The notes beneath the pieces are model-generated. The model saw nothing but the letters and a program-made list of their open reading frames with translations. It had not been told where the DNA came from and searched no databases. From contig NZ_JAFFOB010000018.1 of assembly GCF_016918935.1 (NCBI RefSeq), forward strand, positions 276,989 to 340,988: a stretch of 64,000 nucleotides of DNA, given 5' to 3'. Positions 51,487-60,305 of this stretch are shown here, piece by piece; within the stretch, counting starts at the first letter, position 1, and the number at the start of each line of letters is the position of its first letter. The translations under genes and the position numbers were made by a program. The stretch is from Roseitranquillus sediminis (GTDB lineage: Bacteria; Pseudomonadota; Alphaproteobacteria; Rhodobacterales; Rhodobacteraceae).

Positions 51487-53658
51487 TCAGCTCCAGGTCA
51501 GGTCCTGCGACATGATCGGCGTCGTGCGGATCCGCTTGCCGGTGGCGAAGTAGATTGCGTTCGCGACCGCCGCCGGCGCCGGCGGACCTCCGGGCTCGCC
51601 GTAGCCGCCCCACCACTGATCCTCCGAAGAGGCGAACACCACTTCCACAGGCGGCATGTCGGGGATCCGCATGATGTTGTAGGTGTCGAAGTTGGTGTTG
51701 ACGAACTGGCCGTTCTCCAGACGCAGCCCCCCGTAGAGCGCGTGGCTGAGCTCCCAGGCGACCGAGCCCTCGAGCTGTTCACGCGCGGCACGCGGGTTGA
51801 AGACATAACCGCTGTTCGTCACGAGCAGGATCTTGTCGATGTAGAGGGCTCCCCTGCGGGTGACCTCCACGGTCGCGCAGCAGCCGGCGATGGTGCCGTG
51901 GTCCTCGACCACCGCGACACCCATGCCCATGCCGCGGCCAAGCTCCGGCGTGAACTCCGCAACCTCCTTCAGCTTGAGGAGGACGCGCTGGTAGCGCTCG
52001 TTGCCCTCGGTCATCTTGATCCGCCACTCCAGCGGATCCCAGTCTCCGGCAAGCGCCATCTCGTCGACGAACTGCTCTATGCAGTAGCAGTTGTTGTTGA
52101 CCCCCGGCGCCCGGTTGGGACCGACGGGGGGGTTCGCCTGCACGATGTGCCGCTCATACCGATAGCTCGGGATGTTGTACGGCATGTTGGCGATGGCGCG
52201 GTCGGCGTAGTCGGGGTTCTTCGGCTCCGCCACGGTCCGCGCCAGCGCCGCAGTCGGCAGGCCGTCGTCGCCCAGAACCGCCTCGAAGCGAGCCCAGATC
52301 GGAGGACGGGTGCGCGTCTGGCGCTGATCCTCCTCGCGCGACCAGATGACCTTGACCGGCCGTCCGACCTGCTTGGAGGCTTCGGCCGCCTGACGTGCCG
52401 CGTCGTGATGGTTGCCGTAGCCGAACCCGCCGCCGATGTAGGTGCCGTGGACGAAGACCTGCGCCGGGTCCACTCCGACCTGCTCCGCGACCAGCAGAAG
52501 CGTACCAGCCACGTTTTGAGTGAAGCTCCAGACATCCACGCGATCCGGCTTGACGTCGACGACGGCTGCCGGCGGCGACATCGGAGCCGTGCACTCATAG
52601 GGTCGGGCATAGTCGCCGGCGACGACGGAGTCGCTATCGGCGATCATGGGCCGCGGGTCGCCCCGCACCTCCTCGGCGTGCTGCGCCTCCTGCATCAGGA
52701 GCTCGCGCGCCTCGGCGTCCATCCCCGAGTAGCTGTACTGGTCGTTGCCCTGGAAGTCCCACTCGATCGGCATCAGGTCGAGCGCGGTCTTCGCGCGGTA
52801 CCATGTGTCCGCGATCACGGCGACGCCGCTGCGCAGGTCCGCGTTGGCCAGTTCGTCCGCGGTTTGCGTGAACTCGATCACGTCGATGATGCCGGGCCGG
52901 TCACGGACTGCGTCAGCGTCGAAGCTGACGAGGCGGCCGCCGGGCACCGGGCAGGCACGGACTGCGGCATAGACCATGTCGGGCACGGTCACGTCGATCG
53001 GATAGACCGCCGAGCCGTCCGTCTTGACCGGCACGTCGACCCGCGGGATCTCCGTCCCGACAAGCCACCAGTCGCCATACGCCTTGATCGCGGGTTCTTC
53101 GTCGAGGCTGACGCCGGCCGCAGCGGTGGCGAACTCGCCATAGCCCGCGCTGTTGTTCCCCGCCGTCAGTGTCCCCTGCTCGGCCGTGACCTCGGAGCGG
53201 TCGACGCCCCACGCCTCGGCCGCCGCCTGCTTCAGCCGCTCGCGCGCAGAGGCGCCGGCCTGCATGATGTGCGGGTGCCGGTTGCGGACGAGGTTCGAGC
53301 CGCCCGTCGACATGTTGACGTAGACCTCGCCTTCCGTAACGTGACGGTTGGCGTCGGCCATGACGACGCGGATGTTCTCCCACGGCGTGTTGAGCTCTTC
53401 GGCGATCATCATGCCGACGGAGGTCATCCCGCCCTGCCCCATTTCGGTGTGCGGGCAGCGGACGGTCACGATCCCCTCAGGATCGATCGTCAGCCATGCG
53501 TTGATCTCGTTGCCATGGTCGAGCCCGTTCCAGGGCTCGGGCGTGACGGATTGCGCGTAAGCGGCGAGTCCCGGAACCTGGAACCCCAGCATGAGTCCTC
53601 CGCCGGCGGCGACTGCCGTCCGGATGAAGGTGCGCCTGGATACTTCGATCTTGGTCAT
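51487..53658 (-). CDS. Molybdenum hydroxylase large subunit (IorB/aldehyde-oxidase type), Tat-exported
   Basis: 723-residue molybdopterin subunit of the xanthine dehydrogenase family, closest in plan to isoquinoline 1-oxidoreductase beta and membrane aldehyde dehydrogenases. SRRTFIRTAVAAGG at the N-terminus is a twin-arginine signal, so it acts in the periplasm. Mo-site segments are PHTEMGQGGMTSVGMMIAEEL, GTYIGGGFGYGNHHD, RAPGVNNNCY and the catalytic-Glu region YGEPGGPPAPAAVANAIYFATG. It lies 15 bp downstream of the 2Fe-2S subunit and upstream of the triheme cytochrome. No FAD subunit is present, as expected when cytochrome c takes the electrons. Substrate may be an aldehyde or N-heterocycle. 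Confidence 0.9.
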   Translation of the reverse strand: MTKIEVSRRTFIRTAVAAGGGLMLGFQVPGLAAYAQSVTPEPWNGLDHGNEINAWLTIDPEGIVTVRCPHTEMGQGGMTSVGMMIAEELNTPWENIRVVMADANRHVTEGEVYVNMSTGGSNLVRNRHPHIMQAGASARERLKQAAAEAWGVDRSEVTAEQGTLTAGNNSAGYGEFATAAAGVSLDEEPAIKAYGDWWLVGTEIPRVDVPVKTDGSAVYPIDVTVPDMVYAAVRACPVPGGRLVSFDADAVRDRPGIIDVIEFTQTADELANADLRSGVAVIADTWYRAKTALDLMPIEWDFQGNDQYSYSGMDAEARELLMQEAQHAEEVRGDPRPMIADSDSVVAGDYARPYECTAPMSPPAAVVDVKPDRVDVWSFTQNVAGTLLLVAEQVGVDPAQVFVHGTYIGGGFGYGNHHDAARQAAEASKQVGRPVKVIWSREEDQRQTRTRPPIWARFEAVLGDDGLPTAALARTVAEPKNPDYADRAIANMPYNIPSYRYERHIVQANPPVGPNRAPGVNNNCYCIEQFVDEMALAGDWDPLEWRIKMTEGNERYQRVLLKLKEVAEFTPELGRGMGMGVAVVEDHGTIAGCCATVEVTRRGALYIDKILLVTNSGYVFNPRAAREQLEGSVAWELSHALYGGLRLENGQFVNTNFDTYNIMRIPDMPPVEVVFASSEDQWWGGYGEPGGPPAPAAVANAIYFATGKRIRTTPIMSQDLTWS

Positions 53659-53673
53659 CTCCCTGTTCTCCGA

Positions 53674-54126
53674 TCAAGCCTGAGAGGCGCTGTGGATGGC
53701 CTTGCGGATGGCAAGGTACGTGCCGCAGCGGCAGAGGTTGTCTGCCATCGCCGCGTCGATCTCCTGGTCGCTCGGCTGCGGCGTCCTCGCCAGCAGCGCA
53801 GCGGCCGACATGATCTGGCCCGACTGGCAGTAGCCGCACTGCGGCACAGTGTGCTCCTTCCAGGCGACCTGCACCGGATGGCTGTTGTCGGGGGACAGGC
53901 CCTCGATGGTGGTGACCTCACGCCCGGCGACGCTCGCCGCGGTTACGTTGCATGACTTCACCGGCTGGCCGTCCACGTGGACGGTGCAGGCTCCGCACTT
54001 CGCGATGCCGCAGCCGTACTTGGTCCCGGTGAGACCGACCGAGTCCCGGATGACCCATAGAAGTGGCGTCTCGGGCTCGACATCGACCTCAAAGTCGGTC
54101 CCGTTGACGTTGAGTGTGAAACTCAT
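53674..54126 (-). CDS. 2Fe-2S subunit of molybdenum hydroxylase (IorA type)
   Basis: 150-residue iron-sulphur subunit with two 2Fe-2S clusters. The plant-ferredoxin-like domain uses C39, C44, C47 and C59 ([14 protein letters not shown]); the C-terminal helical domain uses C97, C100, C132 and C134 ([11 protein letters not shown] and LCRCGTY). It carries electrons from molybdenum to the cytochrome subunit. There is no signal peptide; it is presumably carried out with the Tat-exported large subunit. It is first in the operon, behind a 213-bp region with a conspicuous AT-rich inverted repeat. Confidence 0.93.
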   Translation of the reverse strand: MSFTLNVNGTDFEVDVEPETPLLWVIRDSVGLTGTKYGCGIAKCGACTVHVDGQPVKSCNVTAASVAGREVTTIEGLSPDNSHPVQVAWKEHTVPQCGYCQSGQIMSAAALLARTPQPSDQEIDAAMADNLCRCGTYLAIRKAIHSASQA

Positions 54127-54250
54127 CGGATTTCCTCCCGTGCTTTACGCAATACCCCGCTGGGCGGGTGCGACGCATGCCGCTCCAGCCAACCCTCCGA
54201 CTTCTCCTCCTGAGGGGTGCTGCGACAGTATTGTCGGAAGACCTTGGGTC

Positions 54251-54292
54251 AGGCAATTGGAAATTGCCTAGTCACACCGCCCAATTTCCAAT
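54251..54292. repeat. AT-rich nested inverted repeats upstream of the hydroxylase operon
   Basis: ATTGGAAATTG (54256-54266) has an 11-bp exact inverted copy CAATTTCCAAT (54282-54292). The left arm also forms its own dyad AGGCAATT / AATTGCCT (54251-54258 with 54262-54269). In such GC-rich DNA an AT-rich paired site 125-165 bp before a start codon suggests an operator for a dimeric regulator. No regulator gene is adjacent. Confidence 0.5.
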
Positions 54293-54339
54293 GGCTGCAA
54301 TAGCTTACAAAGATTGTCGGACTTTCGCAGGCGCAGCGA

Positions 54340-55185
54340 TCAGGCGACCGAGATCACCGCCTGGTCCTCGTAGGTGTAGTCGGTCATGTCATACCAGCTG
54401 AAGAAAACGGGACCGCTTTCCTCCGCACGCGCGTAGAACGAGAAGTACGGGTTGGTCGCCACGGCCGGATAGAGGCGGGCCTTGAAGATCTCCTCACCGC
54501 CGTAGGTGCATCCGAAGCGCGAGATGATGCGCTTGCGAATCCACTCCTGCGTGCTGTTTAGCCGCATGCCGGTTTCCATCGGGTGCGAGATTACCGCGCG
54601 CACCGGGACGATCTCGCCGCGCTCGGCGGTCGCCGGCACGCTGACGCGCGTCTTGGGCTGGAAAGCCGCGATGTCGGCGTTGCTGCCCGAGCCGATCTGG
54701 CCGCAGGCGCCAAAGCTGACCGACAGGTCGCGGTCGACGCGGATGTGTCGGCCGTCGCTCATCTGCGCCGCGGCGGTGACGGTCTGCGAGGTCTCGAGCC
54801 GGACGCGTGTGCTGAACTCGGCCCGCCCCGCGCCCGGCAGGAACCAGACCGACAATATGTGCGGCGTAGGGTTCCCGTGTGCGAGCACATGGATCACCAC
54901 CGGGTAGTCGTCGGCGGTCATTGCACTGTCGACCTGAACGGTGAGCGGAACCGAACTGCCCACGTCGGCGTGCTGCGGCAGGTCGATTCGAAGCCCTTCG
55001 CCGGCATAGTCCACGTGGCCGAAGAAGGCTTCCAGCGCTTCGTCCGCGTCCCGCCAGAGTGGATCGAAGCCGCGCAGGTCGGTGATCTGCGCGCCTGCCG
55101 GGCGCCACCCGAGCAGCCCGCCACCGAGCCCGGCCGAGGCTCCGGCCAAAAAGCGCCGCCGTGTCAGCGAGCATGGATACGCCAT
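54340..55185 (-). CDS. Fused SoxYZ-like sulfur carrier (quinoprotein-dehydrogenase-associated type)
   Basis: 281-residue exported protein joining a SoxY-like part (residues about 40-165) and a SoxZ-like part (about 170-281). The N-terminus has TRRRFLAGASAGLGGG, a twin-arginine-type signal. SoxY normally ends in GGCGG, whose Cys carries the substrate; here the matching sequence SFGACGQIG puts C161 between the domains. The SoxZ part contains ISHPMETGMR, a SoxZ mark. ATG 55185 follows AAGGAGGG. This fused family is known beside PQQ dehydrogenases. It is divergent from the cytochrome/FccB/SoxXA operon. Confidence 0.85.
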   Translation of the reverse strand: MAYPCSLTRRRFLAGASAGLGGGLLGWRPAGAQITDLRGFDPLWRDADEALEAFFGHVDYAGEGLRIDLPQHADVGSSVPLTVQVDSAMTADDYPVVIHVLAHGNPTPHILSVWFLPGAGRAEFSTRVRLETSQTVTAAAQMSDGRHIRVDRDLSVSFGACGQIGSGSNADIAAFQPKTRVSVPATAERGEIVPVRAVISHPMETGMRLNSTQEWIRKRIISRFGCTYGGEEIFKARLYPAVATNPYFSFYARAEESGPVFFSWYDMTDYTYEDQAVISVA

Positions 55186-55376
55186 CTCGTCGCCCTCCTT
55201 CTCCGGTTCAGTCCCAACGTCGCTGAAACGTGGCCGAGCGCAAGGCGCAGTCTTGACCGCCCACATCATATGCCGGTGAAACACGCCTTTCCCAACGGAA
55301 CGCATCGCGATAGCCTCGCCGGAGGAGCACCCGAAAGCGCCGGGTACGGCACAGCGGGAAGCGGAGGACCACGCCT

Positions 55377-55679
55377 ATGTCACATTTCCGGCGCAGCGCG
55401 CTTTGTCTGCCGATCGCCGGCCTTCTCGCGAACGCGGCGCCGGCCCAGACGCCGGAGGCGCTGGCGCTCGCCTGCGCGAATTGTCACGGCCCCGGTGGCG
55501 CCAGCCTGGGTGCCATCCCGGCCATTGACGAGCTGAGCGCGGACGAGATGGCCGTGCTCCTTCTGAACTACCGCAGCGGCGAACTGGAGGGTACCATCAT
55601 GAACCGGATCGCGAGGGGGTATACAGAAGACGAGATCGCGGCGATCTCGAGCTATCTCGCCGCGGAGACGGCGCGATGA
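55377..55679 (+). CDS. Small cytochrome c (FccA-like, monoheme)
   Basis: 100-residue exported cytochrome. The signal peptide ends near AAPAQ, haem at C33-A-N-C36-H37, and the Met ligand may be in GTIMNRIARGY. It resembles one half of the diheme cytochrome of flavocytochrome c sulfide dehydrogenase and directly precedes, with a 4-bp overlap, the flavoprotein gene. It would take electrons from that flavoprotein. Confidence 0.85.
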   Translation: MSHFRRSALCLPIAGLLANAAPAQTPEALALACANCHGPGGASLGAIPAIDELSADEMAVLLLNYRSGELEGTIMNRIARGYTEDEIAAISSYLAAETAR

Positions 55680-56953
55680 GCGCCGGCCCGTCACGACGGA
55701 CAGTCCTGCGGATCGCCGGCGCCGCGTCCCTCTCCCTCGCCGCGCCGCACGTGGCCCGCGGCCAGTCGGCGGGTCGGGTGGTGGTCGTCGGCGGCGGCTT
55801 TGGCGGGGCGACCTGCGCACGTTACCTTCGAGCGCTGGCACCCGAGATCGGTGTGACGCTCGTCGAGGAGCACGATAGCTTCGTAACCTGCCCGTTCAGC
55901 AACACCGTCATCGCCGGGCTCAACGGCATGGACTTCATCACCCACGGCTTCGATGGTCTCGCGGGCGCAGGCGTGACGGTGGTGCGGGGCCGCGTGGCGT
56001 CGATCGACGCGGACGGCGGACAGGTGGTGCTCGCCGACGGCTCGTCGGTTTCCTTCGACCGCCTCGTCGTCTCGCCCGGCGTCGATTTCAAGTGGGGAAC
56101 CATTGAGGGCTACGATCCTGAGACGGCCGAGATCATGCCACACGCCTGGAAGGCCGGCCCGCAGACCGGGATCCTGCGTCGGCAGCTCGAGGACATGGAG
56201 GACGGCGGCGTCTTTTTGATGTCGATCCCGGTCAATCCGTTCCGATGCCCGCCCGGACCCTACGAGCGGGCGAGCCTCGTCGCGCACTACCTCAAGACGC
56301 ACAAGCCGCGGTCCAAGATCGTGCTCATTGATGCCAAGGACTCATTCTCCAAGCAGCCGCTGTTCATGGAGGGGTGGGAGCAGCTCTATCCCGGCATGAT
56401 CGAGTGGCTTCCGTTCGCCGACACGGGATACGTGCTGCGGGTCGAGCCAGAGACCAAGACCGTCGTCAGCGAGTTCGGGCGCCACAGCGGCGACGTGGTG
56501 AACCTGATCCCGCCGCAGCGCGCCGCGGATCTCGCGGTCGATGGCGGCCTAACCGACGGCGACGAGTGGTGCCGCATCGATCAACGCACGTTCGAATCCG
56601 CCGTCATGCCCGGCGTCCACGTGCTGGGCGACGCGGCCATTGCCGGGGCCATGCCCAAGTCGGGCTTCTCGGCCAGCAGCCAGGGCAAGTCCTGCGCTCT
56701 CGCCCTCGCCGCCATATTGCAGGATGAGGAGCCGCCGGAGCCGTCGCTCATCAACACCTGCTACAGCCTCGTCGCGCCCGACTATGGCATCTCCGTCGCC
56801 GACGTCTTCCATCTGGCAGACGACGGAACGCTCAAGGCGGTCGAGGGCGCCGGCGGCGTCAGCCCCCCGAACGCCGGCCCTGAATTCCGCGCAAGCGAGG
56901 CAGACTATGCCCGCGGCTGGTACCGGAGCATGATGACGGACCTCTATGGATAA
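55676..56953 (+). CDS. Flavocytochrome c sulfide dehydrogenase-type flavoprotein (FccB/SoxF-like)
   Basis: 425-residue periplasmic flavoprotein with a twin-arginine signal (SRRTVLRIAGAAS). The FAD site is VVVVGGGFGGATCARYL (residues 35-51). C191 in NPFRCPPGPYER and C362 in NTCYSLVAPDYG correspond to the two cysteines that form the redox disulphide of FccB. C72 (VTCPFSNTVIAG) is a further conserved Cys. It oxidises sulfide or a sulfane sulfur and reduces the small cytochrome. It overlaps both neighbours and is in one operon with soxX and soxA. Confidence 0.9.
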   Translation: MSAGPSRRTVLRIAGAASLSLAAPHVARGQSAGRVVVVGGGFGGATCARYLRALAPEIGVTLVEEHDSFVTCPFSNTVIAGLNGMDFITHGFDGLAGAGVTVVRGRVASIDADGGQVVLADGSSVSFDRLVVSPGVDFKWGTIEGYDPETAEIMPHAWKAGPQTGILRRQLEDMEDGGVFLMSIPVNPFRCPPGPYERASLVAHYLKTHKPRSKIVLIDAKDSFSKQPLFMEGWEQLYPGMIEWLPFADTGYVLRVEPETKTVVSEFGRHSGDVVNLIPPQRAADLAVDGGLTDGDEWCRIDQRTFESAVMPGVHVLGDAAIAGAMPKSGFSASSQGKSCALALAAILQDEEPPEPSLINTCYSLVAPDYGISVADVFHLADDGTLKAVEGAGGVSPPNAGPEFRASEADYARGWYRSMMTDLYG

Positions 56954-57395
56954 GCGGCTCGCGATCGTGGCCGCCCTCGCTGCGCTGCTCGCCGCTGGTC
57001 CGGCACTCGCCCAGATCGCCGCCTATGAGATCGTCGAGGGTGCAATCCCGCAGCCCCTGACCGACTCGCCCGGCAACCCCGCTCGCGGTCGCCAGATCGT
57101 GCGCGACCTCGACAAGGCGACCTGCTTGATCTGTCACCCGATGCCGATCCCCGAAGAGCCAAACCACGGTCAGATCGGTCCGTCGCTCACCGGAGTCGGC
57201 GCACGCTACACGCCGGGCGAACTCCGGCTGCGTCTCGTCGACCCAAAGGCGCTGAACCCTGATACGGTGATGCCGTCCTACCACCGGGGCGAGGATCTCT
57301 ACCGGGTGCTCGACCGCTTCGAGAACAAGCCGATCTACAGCGCACAAGAGGTCGAGGACGTGGTGGCCTACCTCGCGTCGCTGGACCGCCAATGA
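56946..57395 (+). CDS. soxX: SoxX, monoheme cytochrome of the sulfur-oxidising SoxAX complex
   Basis: 149-residue exported cytochrome c. The signal peptide is cut near ALAQ, haem bound at C60-L-I-C63-H64, and the distal Met in DTVMPSYHR. RGRQIVRDLDKATCLICHPMPIP and GQIGPSLTGVGARYTPGELRLR are typical of SoxX. With SoxA it attaches thiosulfate (or another sulfur anion) to the carrier Cys of SoxY by oxidation. It overlaps the FccB-like gene by 8 bp and soxA by 4 bp. Confidence 0.92.
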   Translation: MDKRLAIVAALAALLAAGPALAQIAAYEIVEGAIPQPLTDSPGNPARGRQIVRDLDKATCLICHPMPIPEEPNHGQIGPSLTGVGARYTPGELRLRLVDPKALNPDTVMPSYHRGEDLYRVLDRFENKPIYSAQEVEDVVAYLASLDRQ

Positions 57396-58186
57396 GCGGG
57401 AGCCGCATCGCCGTGATCGCCGCCGCGGGCGCTTTTTCCGCCGCGGCTGCGTTCGGCGCGGACGAGATCGCTTCGTACGAGGTCGAGGGGCGCCGCTCCG
57501 GCTTCCTCTACATGACCGAGGAGACGCGCGCTCTGCAGGAGGACGCCTTCCTCAACCCCGGCATGTTCGCCGTCGAGGAGGGTGAGGCGCTCTGGAACCT
57601 GGTCGAGGGCGACGAGGGCGAATCCTGCGCCTCCTGCCACGAGGACGCCGCGGAGACGATGCGCGGCGTCGCCGCCCGCTATCCGGTCTTCGACGAGAAG
57701 CGCGGCGGCCTCGTGAACCTCGAGCTGCGCATCAACGAGATGCGGACCAGCTACATGGGCGCCGAGCCCTACCCCTACGAATCCGACGAGTTGCTGGCGC
57801 TGACGACCTACGTTGCGAACCAATCGCGCGGCGTGCCGATGGCGGTCGAGATCGACGGCCCGGCGGCGCCCTTTTTCGAGCAGGGCCGCACGTTCTACGA
57901 GACCCGACGAGGTCAACTCGACCTCGCCTGCGGTCATTGCCATGACCGGCACCCCGGCGACATGCTGCGCGGCGACGTGCTGAGCGAGGGACACGTCAAC
58001 GGCTTTCCGATCTTCAGGATGCTGTGGAGCTCGATGGGCTCACGCCACCGCATGTTCGAGTGGTGCAACACCTCGCTGCGCGCCGAGCCGTATCCACTCG
58101 GCTCGGAGGAGTACCTCGCCCTCGAGCTCTACGTCGCGTGGCGGGGGCGCGGACTGCCGATCGAGACGCCGGCCGTCCGCCGCTGA
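57392..58186 (+). CDS. soxA: SoxA, diheme cytochrome subunit of SoxAX
   Basis: 264-residue exported cytochrome with two haem motifs, C79-A-S-C82-H83 and C180-G-H-C183-H184, and the active-site C225 in RMFEWCNTSLRAEPYPLGS, the Cys that ligates haem and forms the persulfide. The order and spacing match diheme SoxA. It is last in the rightward operon and ends 3 bp from the convergent Sel1 gene. SoxB and SoxCD are not in the window. Confidence 0.93.
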   Translation: MSGSRIAVIAAAGAFSAAAAFGADEIASYEVEGRRSGFLYMTEETRALQEDAFLNPGMFAVEEGEALWNLVEGDEGESCASCHEDAAETMRGVAARYPVFDEKRGGLVNLELRINEMRTSYMGAEPYPYESDELLALTTYVANQSRGVPMAVEIDGPAAPFFEQGRTFYETRRGQLDLACGHCHDRHPGDMLRGDVLSEGHVNGFPIFRMLWSSMGSRHRMFEWCNTSLRAEPYPLGSEEYLALELYVAWRGRGLPIETPAVRR

Positions 58187-58189
58187 GCC

Positions 58190-58849
58190 CTATTCCGTCA
58201 TCGGCGTGGTGCGCCGGCACGACTCGATCACGTGCAGGCTGCGCTGAGTGCAGGCGGTGGCACTGACGCCCGACATCTGCGCCACGTCAGCCTTCTCGTT
58301 CCAATCGTTCGCCGCGCCCAGATCCCGCTCCACACCACGACCGTTGGCATACATCGAAGCGAGCTTGAACATCGCCGGCGCGTGACCCTGTTCGGCGGCC
58401 ATCTCGAACCACCGCGCCGCCTCGGCCTGATCCTCGGAAATTGCGCCGCCCTCGGAGTAGAGGGTCCCGAGCTTGTTCTGCGCCAGCATGTCGCCCGCCT
58501 CGCCGGCCTGACGATACCACTCCACTGCCTTCTCGGCGTCCTGCTCGACCCCCTCGCCCGTCTCGTACATCAGGCCGAGGTTGAAAGCGGCACCCGCGTG
58601 ACCCTGCGCCGCCGCGGCCTCGTAGAGCCGCGCGGCCTTGGCGCGATCCTGCTCGACGCCCTCGCCCGCGTCGTAGAGCACTCCGAGGTTGAACTGCGCT
58701 GCGGCGTCACCCGCGTCGGCCTGCTGCTGCCAGGCCGCGGCGGCTCCAGCGACGTCGCCGCCCTCAAATGCGGCCGCGCCGTCGTTCTGCGCCGCTGCGC
58801 CGCCGGCGAGCAGCGTCAGGCAAACTGCGTAAATCAATTCTCGTGTCAT
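58190..58849 (-). CDS. Secreted Sel1-repeat protein
   Basis: 219-residue exported protein with signal peptide (cut near GAAAQ) and four Sel1-like repeats of about 36 residues (AAAQFNLGVLYDAGEGVEQD, AGAAFNLGLMYETGEGVEQD, LAQNKLGTLYSEG, PAMFKLASMYANGRGVERD). The C-terminal stretch has two Cys that may pair. Sel1 proteins are binding scaffolds; no partner is visible. It may be periplasmic. It is convergent with soxA and downstream of the first EF-hand gene. Confidence 0.88.
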   Translation of the reverse strand: MTRELIYAVCLTLLAGGAAAQNDGAAAFEGGDVAGAAAAWQQQADAGDAAAQFNLGVLYDAGEGVEQDRAKAARLYEAAAAQGHAGAAFNLGLMYETGEGVEQDAEKAVEWYRQAGEAGDMLAQNKLGTLYSEGGAISEDQAEAARWFEMAAEQGHAPAMFKLASMYANGRGVERDLGAANDWNEKADVAQMSGVSATACTQRSLHVIESCRRTTPMTE

Positions 58850-58875
58850 GATTGCTCCTCCGCACTGCCGGATCG

Positions 58876-58894
58876 GCCGGACCAGCGGTCCGGC
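58876..58894 (-). terminator. Hairpin between EF-hand and Sel1 genes
   Basis: A perfect 8-bp stem GCCGGACC / GGTCCGGC (58876-58883 with 58887-58894), 3-nt loop, lies 62 bp after the EF-hand stop and 27 bp before the Sel1 start. No T-run. Confidence 0.35.
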
Positions 58895-58956
58895 GCAATC
58901 CTTATACAGAGCAGGTTATCAGACATAACGGTTTCGAGTGATCACCGTCGCGTTGC

Positions 58957-59349
58957 CTACCGGCCAAAGAAGCCGTCGGTGGCCATGCCAGTGCCAAACT
59001 CATCGTGCTCGTACTCCTCCAGCATCTCGCTGCCGTCGGTGTCGTAGTAGCTGAGGAAGCCGCGGCCGAGTTCCTCGCTGGTGACGTTGCCGTCGCCGTT
59101 CTCGTCCCACTGGGCGAAAATGTCCCGCTTCTCCCATTCGTTCATGAATTCCTCGCCGGTGATCGTTCCGTCGCCGTCGGCGTCCCACTGCGCGGCGTTG
59201 GAGCGGTTCACCGCCTCCTGCTGCGTCTCCGCCTCTGGGTTGGCGAGGTTGTTCCCGGGCGCGTCCGCTGCAGCGTCCTGCTGCGCAACTGCCGGCAGCG
59301 CGAGAAAACTCAGCGCCACTCCGGCGCGCGCGATACGACCGATATTCAT
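58957..59349 (-). CDS. Secreted EF-hand protein (copy 1)
   Basis: 130-residue exported protein. GGAGGAGGACACGTG precedes ATG 59349; the signal peptide ends near PAVAQQ. Two canonical EF loops, WDADGDGTITGEE and WDENGDGNVTSEE, are followed by a weaker DTDGSEMLEEYE. The gaps between loops are about 14 and 9 residues, much shorter than the 24 or so of classic EF pairs. Trp precedes the first Asp in both good loops. No Pro is present at loop position 2, unlike lanmodulin. It probably binds calcium, possibly lanthanide. Confidence 0.82.
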   Translation of the reverse strand: MNIGRIARAGVALSFLALPAVAQQDAAADAPGNNLANPEAETQQEAVNRSNAAQWDADGDGTITGEEFMNEWEKRDIFAQWDENGDGNVTSEELGRGFLSYYDTDGSEMLEEYEHDEFGTGMATDGFFGR

Positions 59350-59396
59350 CACGTGTCCTCCTCCACATCCTGCGGCGCGGTTGCCGCGACTGCACG

Positions 59397-60125
59397 TCAA
59401 CGAAAAGGAGGCGCGGGACGTTCCGCTGCGTCACCGTCGAGAGCCCCGATCCGCGGAGCGCCAAGCTCCCGGATCAGCTTCTCGCGCATGGCGCGGGAGA
59501 AATCGTCGTAGTCCGCCGCACGGATGACAAAGGCATTCGGGCCCCGGATCACGAACTCGTCGTAATAGCGCAGCAGGCCGGTCACGCTCGCCTCGATAGC
59601 GAGGCCATTCACCACGATATCACCGAAGTCGCGCATCCAGTAGAGATCCTGCGGCCGGATCCCCTCATTGGTCTGTCCGTCGCCGGAAACATCGATCTTG
59701 CTTTCCCAGCAGGTCGGTCCCCGCTCCAGTTGCGTGAGCGCGAAATCCAGCGCCGCCCCGATCGCGGTCTGATTGCCGAGGAAACTGCGCGTTTCCCGCT
59801 GACGGAGCAGACCGGCCGCAAAGGCTTCCAGGTCGGCCGTGCTGTCGATGAGCATCCAGTCCTGAATCACGACCTGATCGTTCTCCCCCGACCACTCGAA
59901 GACCTGTAGCGCGATGCTGCCCCCGCTCTGAAGGATCGCCGCCTGCACCTCGCGGTCGAGCAGCGCGTGCGCGACGCCCTCGATCTGCAACCTGTATTCC
60001 GCGGAATCCACGGAAGAAGACACGTCCAGCGCAAGCGCCAGCGCGACGCGGCAGCCCTGGGCCTCGGCTGCTGCTGCAGCGACATGGAAGCTGAGAAGCA
60101 TCGGGATCAACATACTGCGTTTCAT
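59397..60125 (-). CDS. DUF1194 protein with MIDAS-like motif (copy 2)
   Basis: 242-residue exported paralogue of the protein at 24964-25875. The signal peptide ends near AEAQ. LALDVSSSVDSAEYRLQIEG has the DxSxS metal motif, and DVSGDGQTNEG matches DISADGKNNDG of copy 1. Other shared marks are TAIGAALDFA, NGLAIEASVTGLL and AFVIRAADYDDFSRAMREKL. ATG 60125 is preferred over one 30 bp upstream because the latter puts basic residues before the signal. Function unknown; a VWA-like fold suggests protein binding. Confidence 0.82.
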   Translation of the reverse strand: MKRSMLIPMLLSFHVAAAAAEAQGCRVALALALDVSSSVDSAEYRLQIEGVAHALLDREVQAAILQSGGSIALQVFEWSGENDQVVIQDWMLIDSTADLEAFAAGLLRQRETRSFLGNQTAIGAALDFALTQLERGPTCWESKIDVSGDGQTNEGIRPQDLYWMRDFGDIVVNGLAIEASVTGLLRYYDEFVIRGPNAFVIRAADYDDFSRAMREKLIRELGAPRIGALDGDAAERPAPPFR

Positions 60126-60305
60126 CGCCACCCCGACGTCCCCTACCCGTTTCATCGCGCGATGGTAGCGGACAGAACGGGGCCGTCACACCGGTATCTG
60201 GCAATTGACGCGCGGCAAGTGGCCAGGAACTCGACCCGGCCAGAAACGATGCGACGTCGCCGTAGCGGGTGGTGAGGAACACCACGTATCGCAGAGCGCG
60301 CGGGC

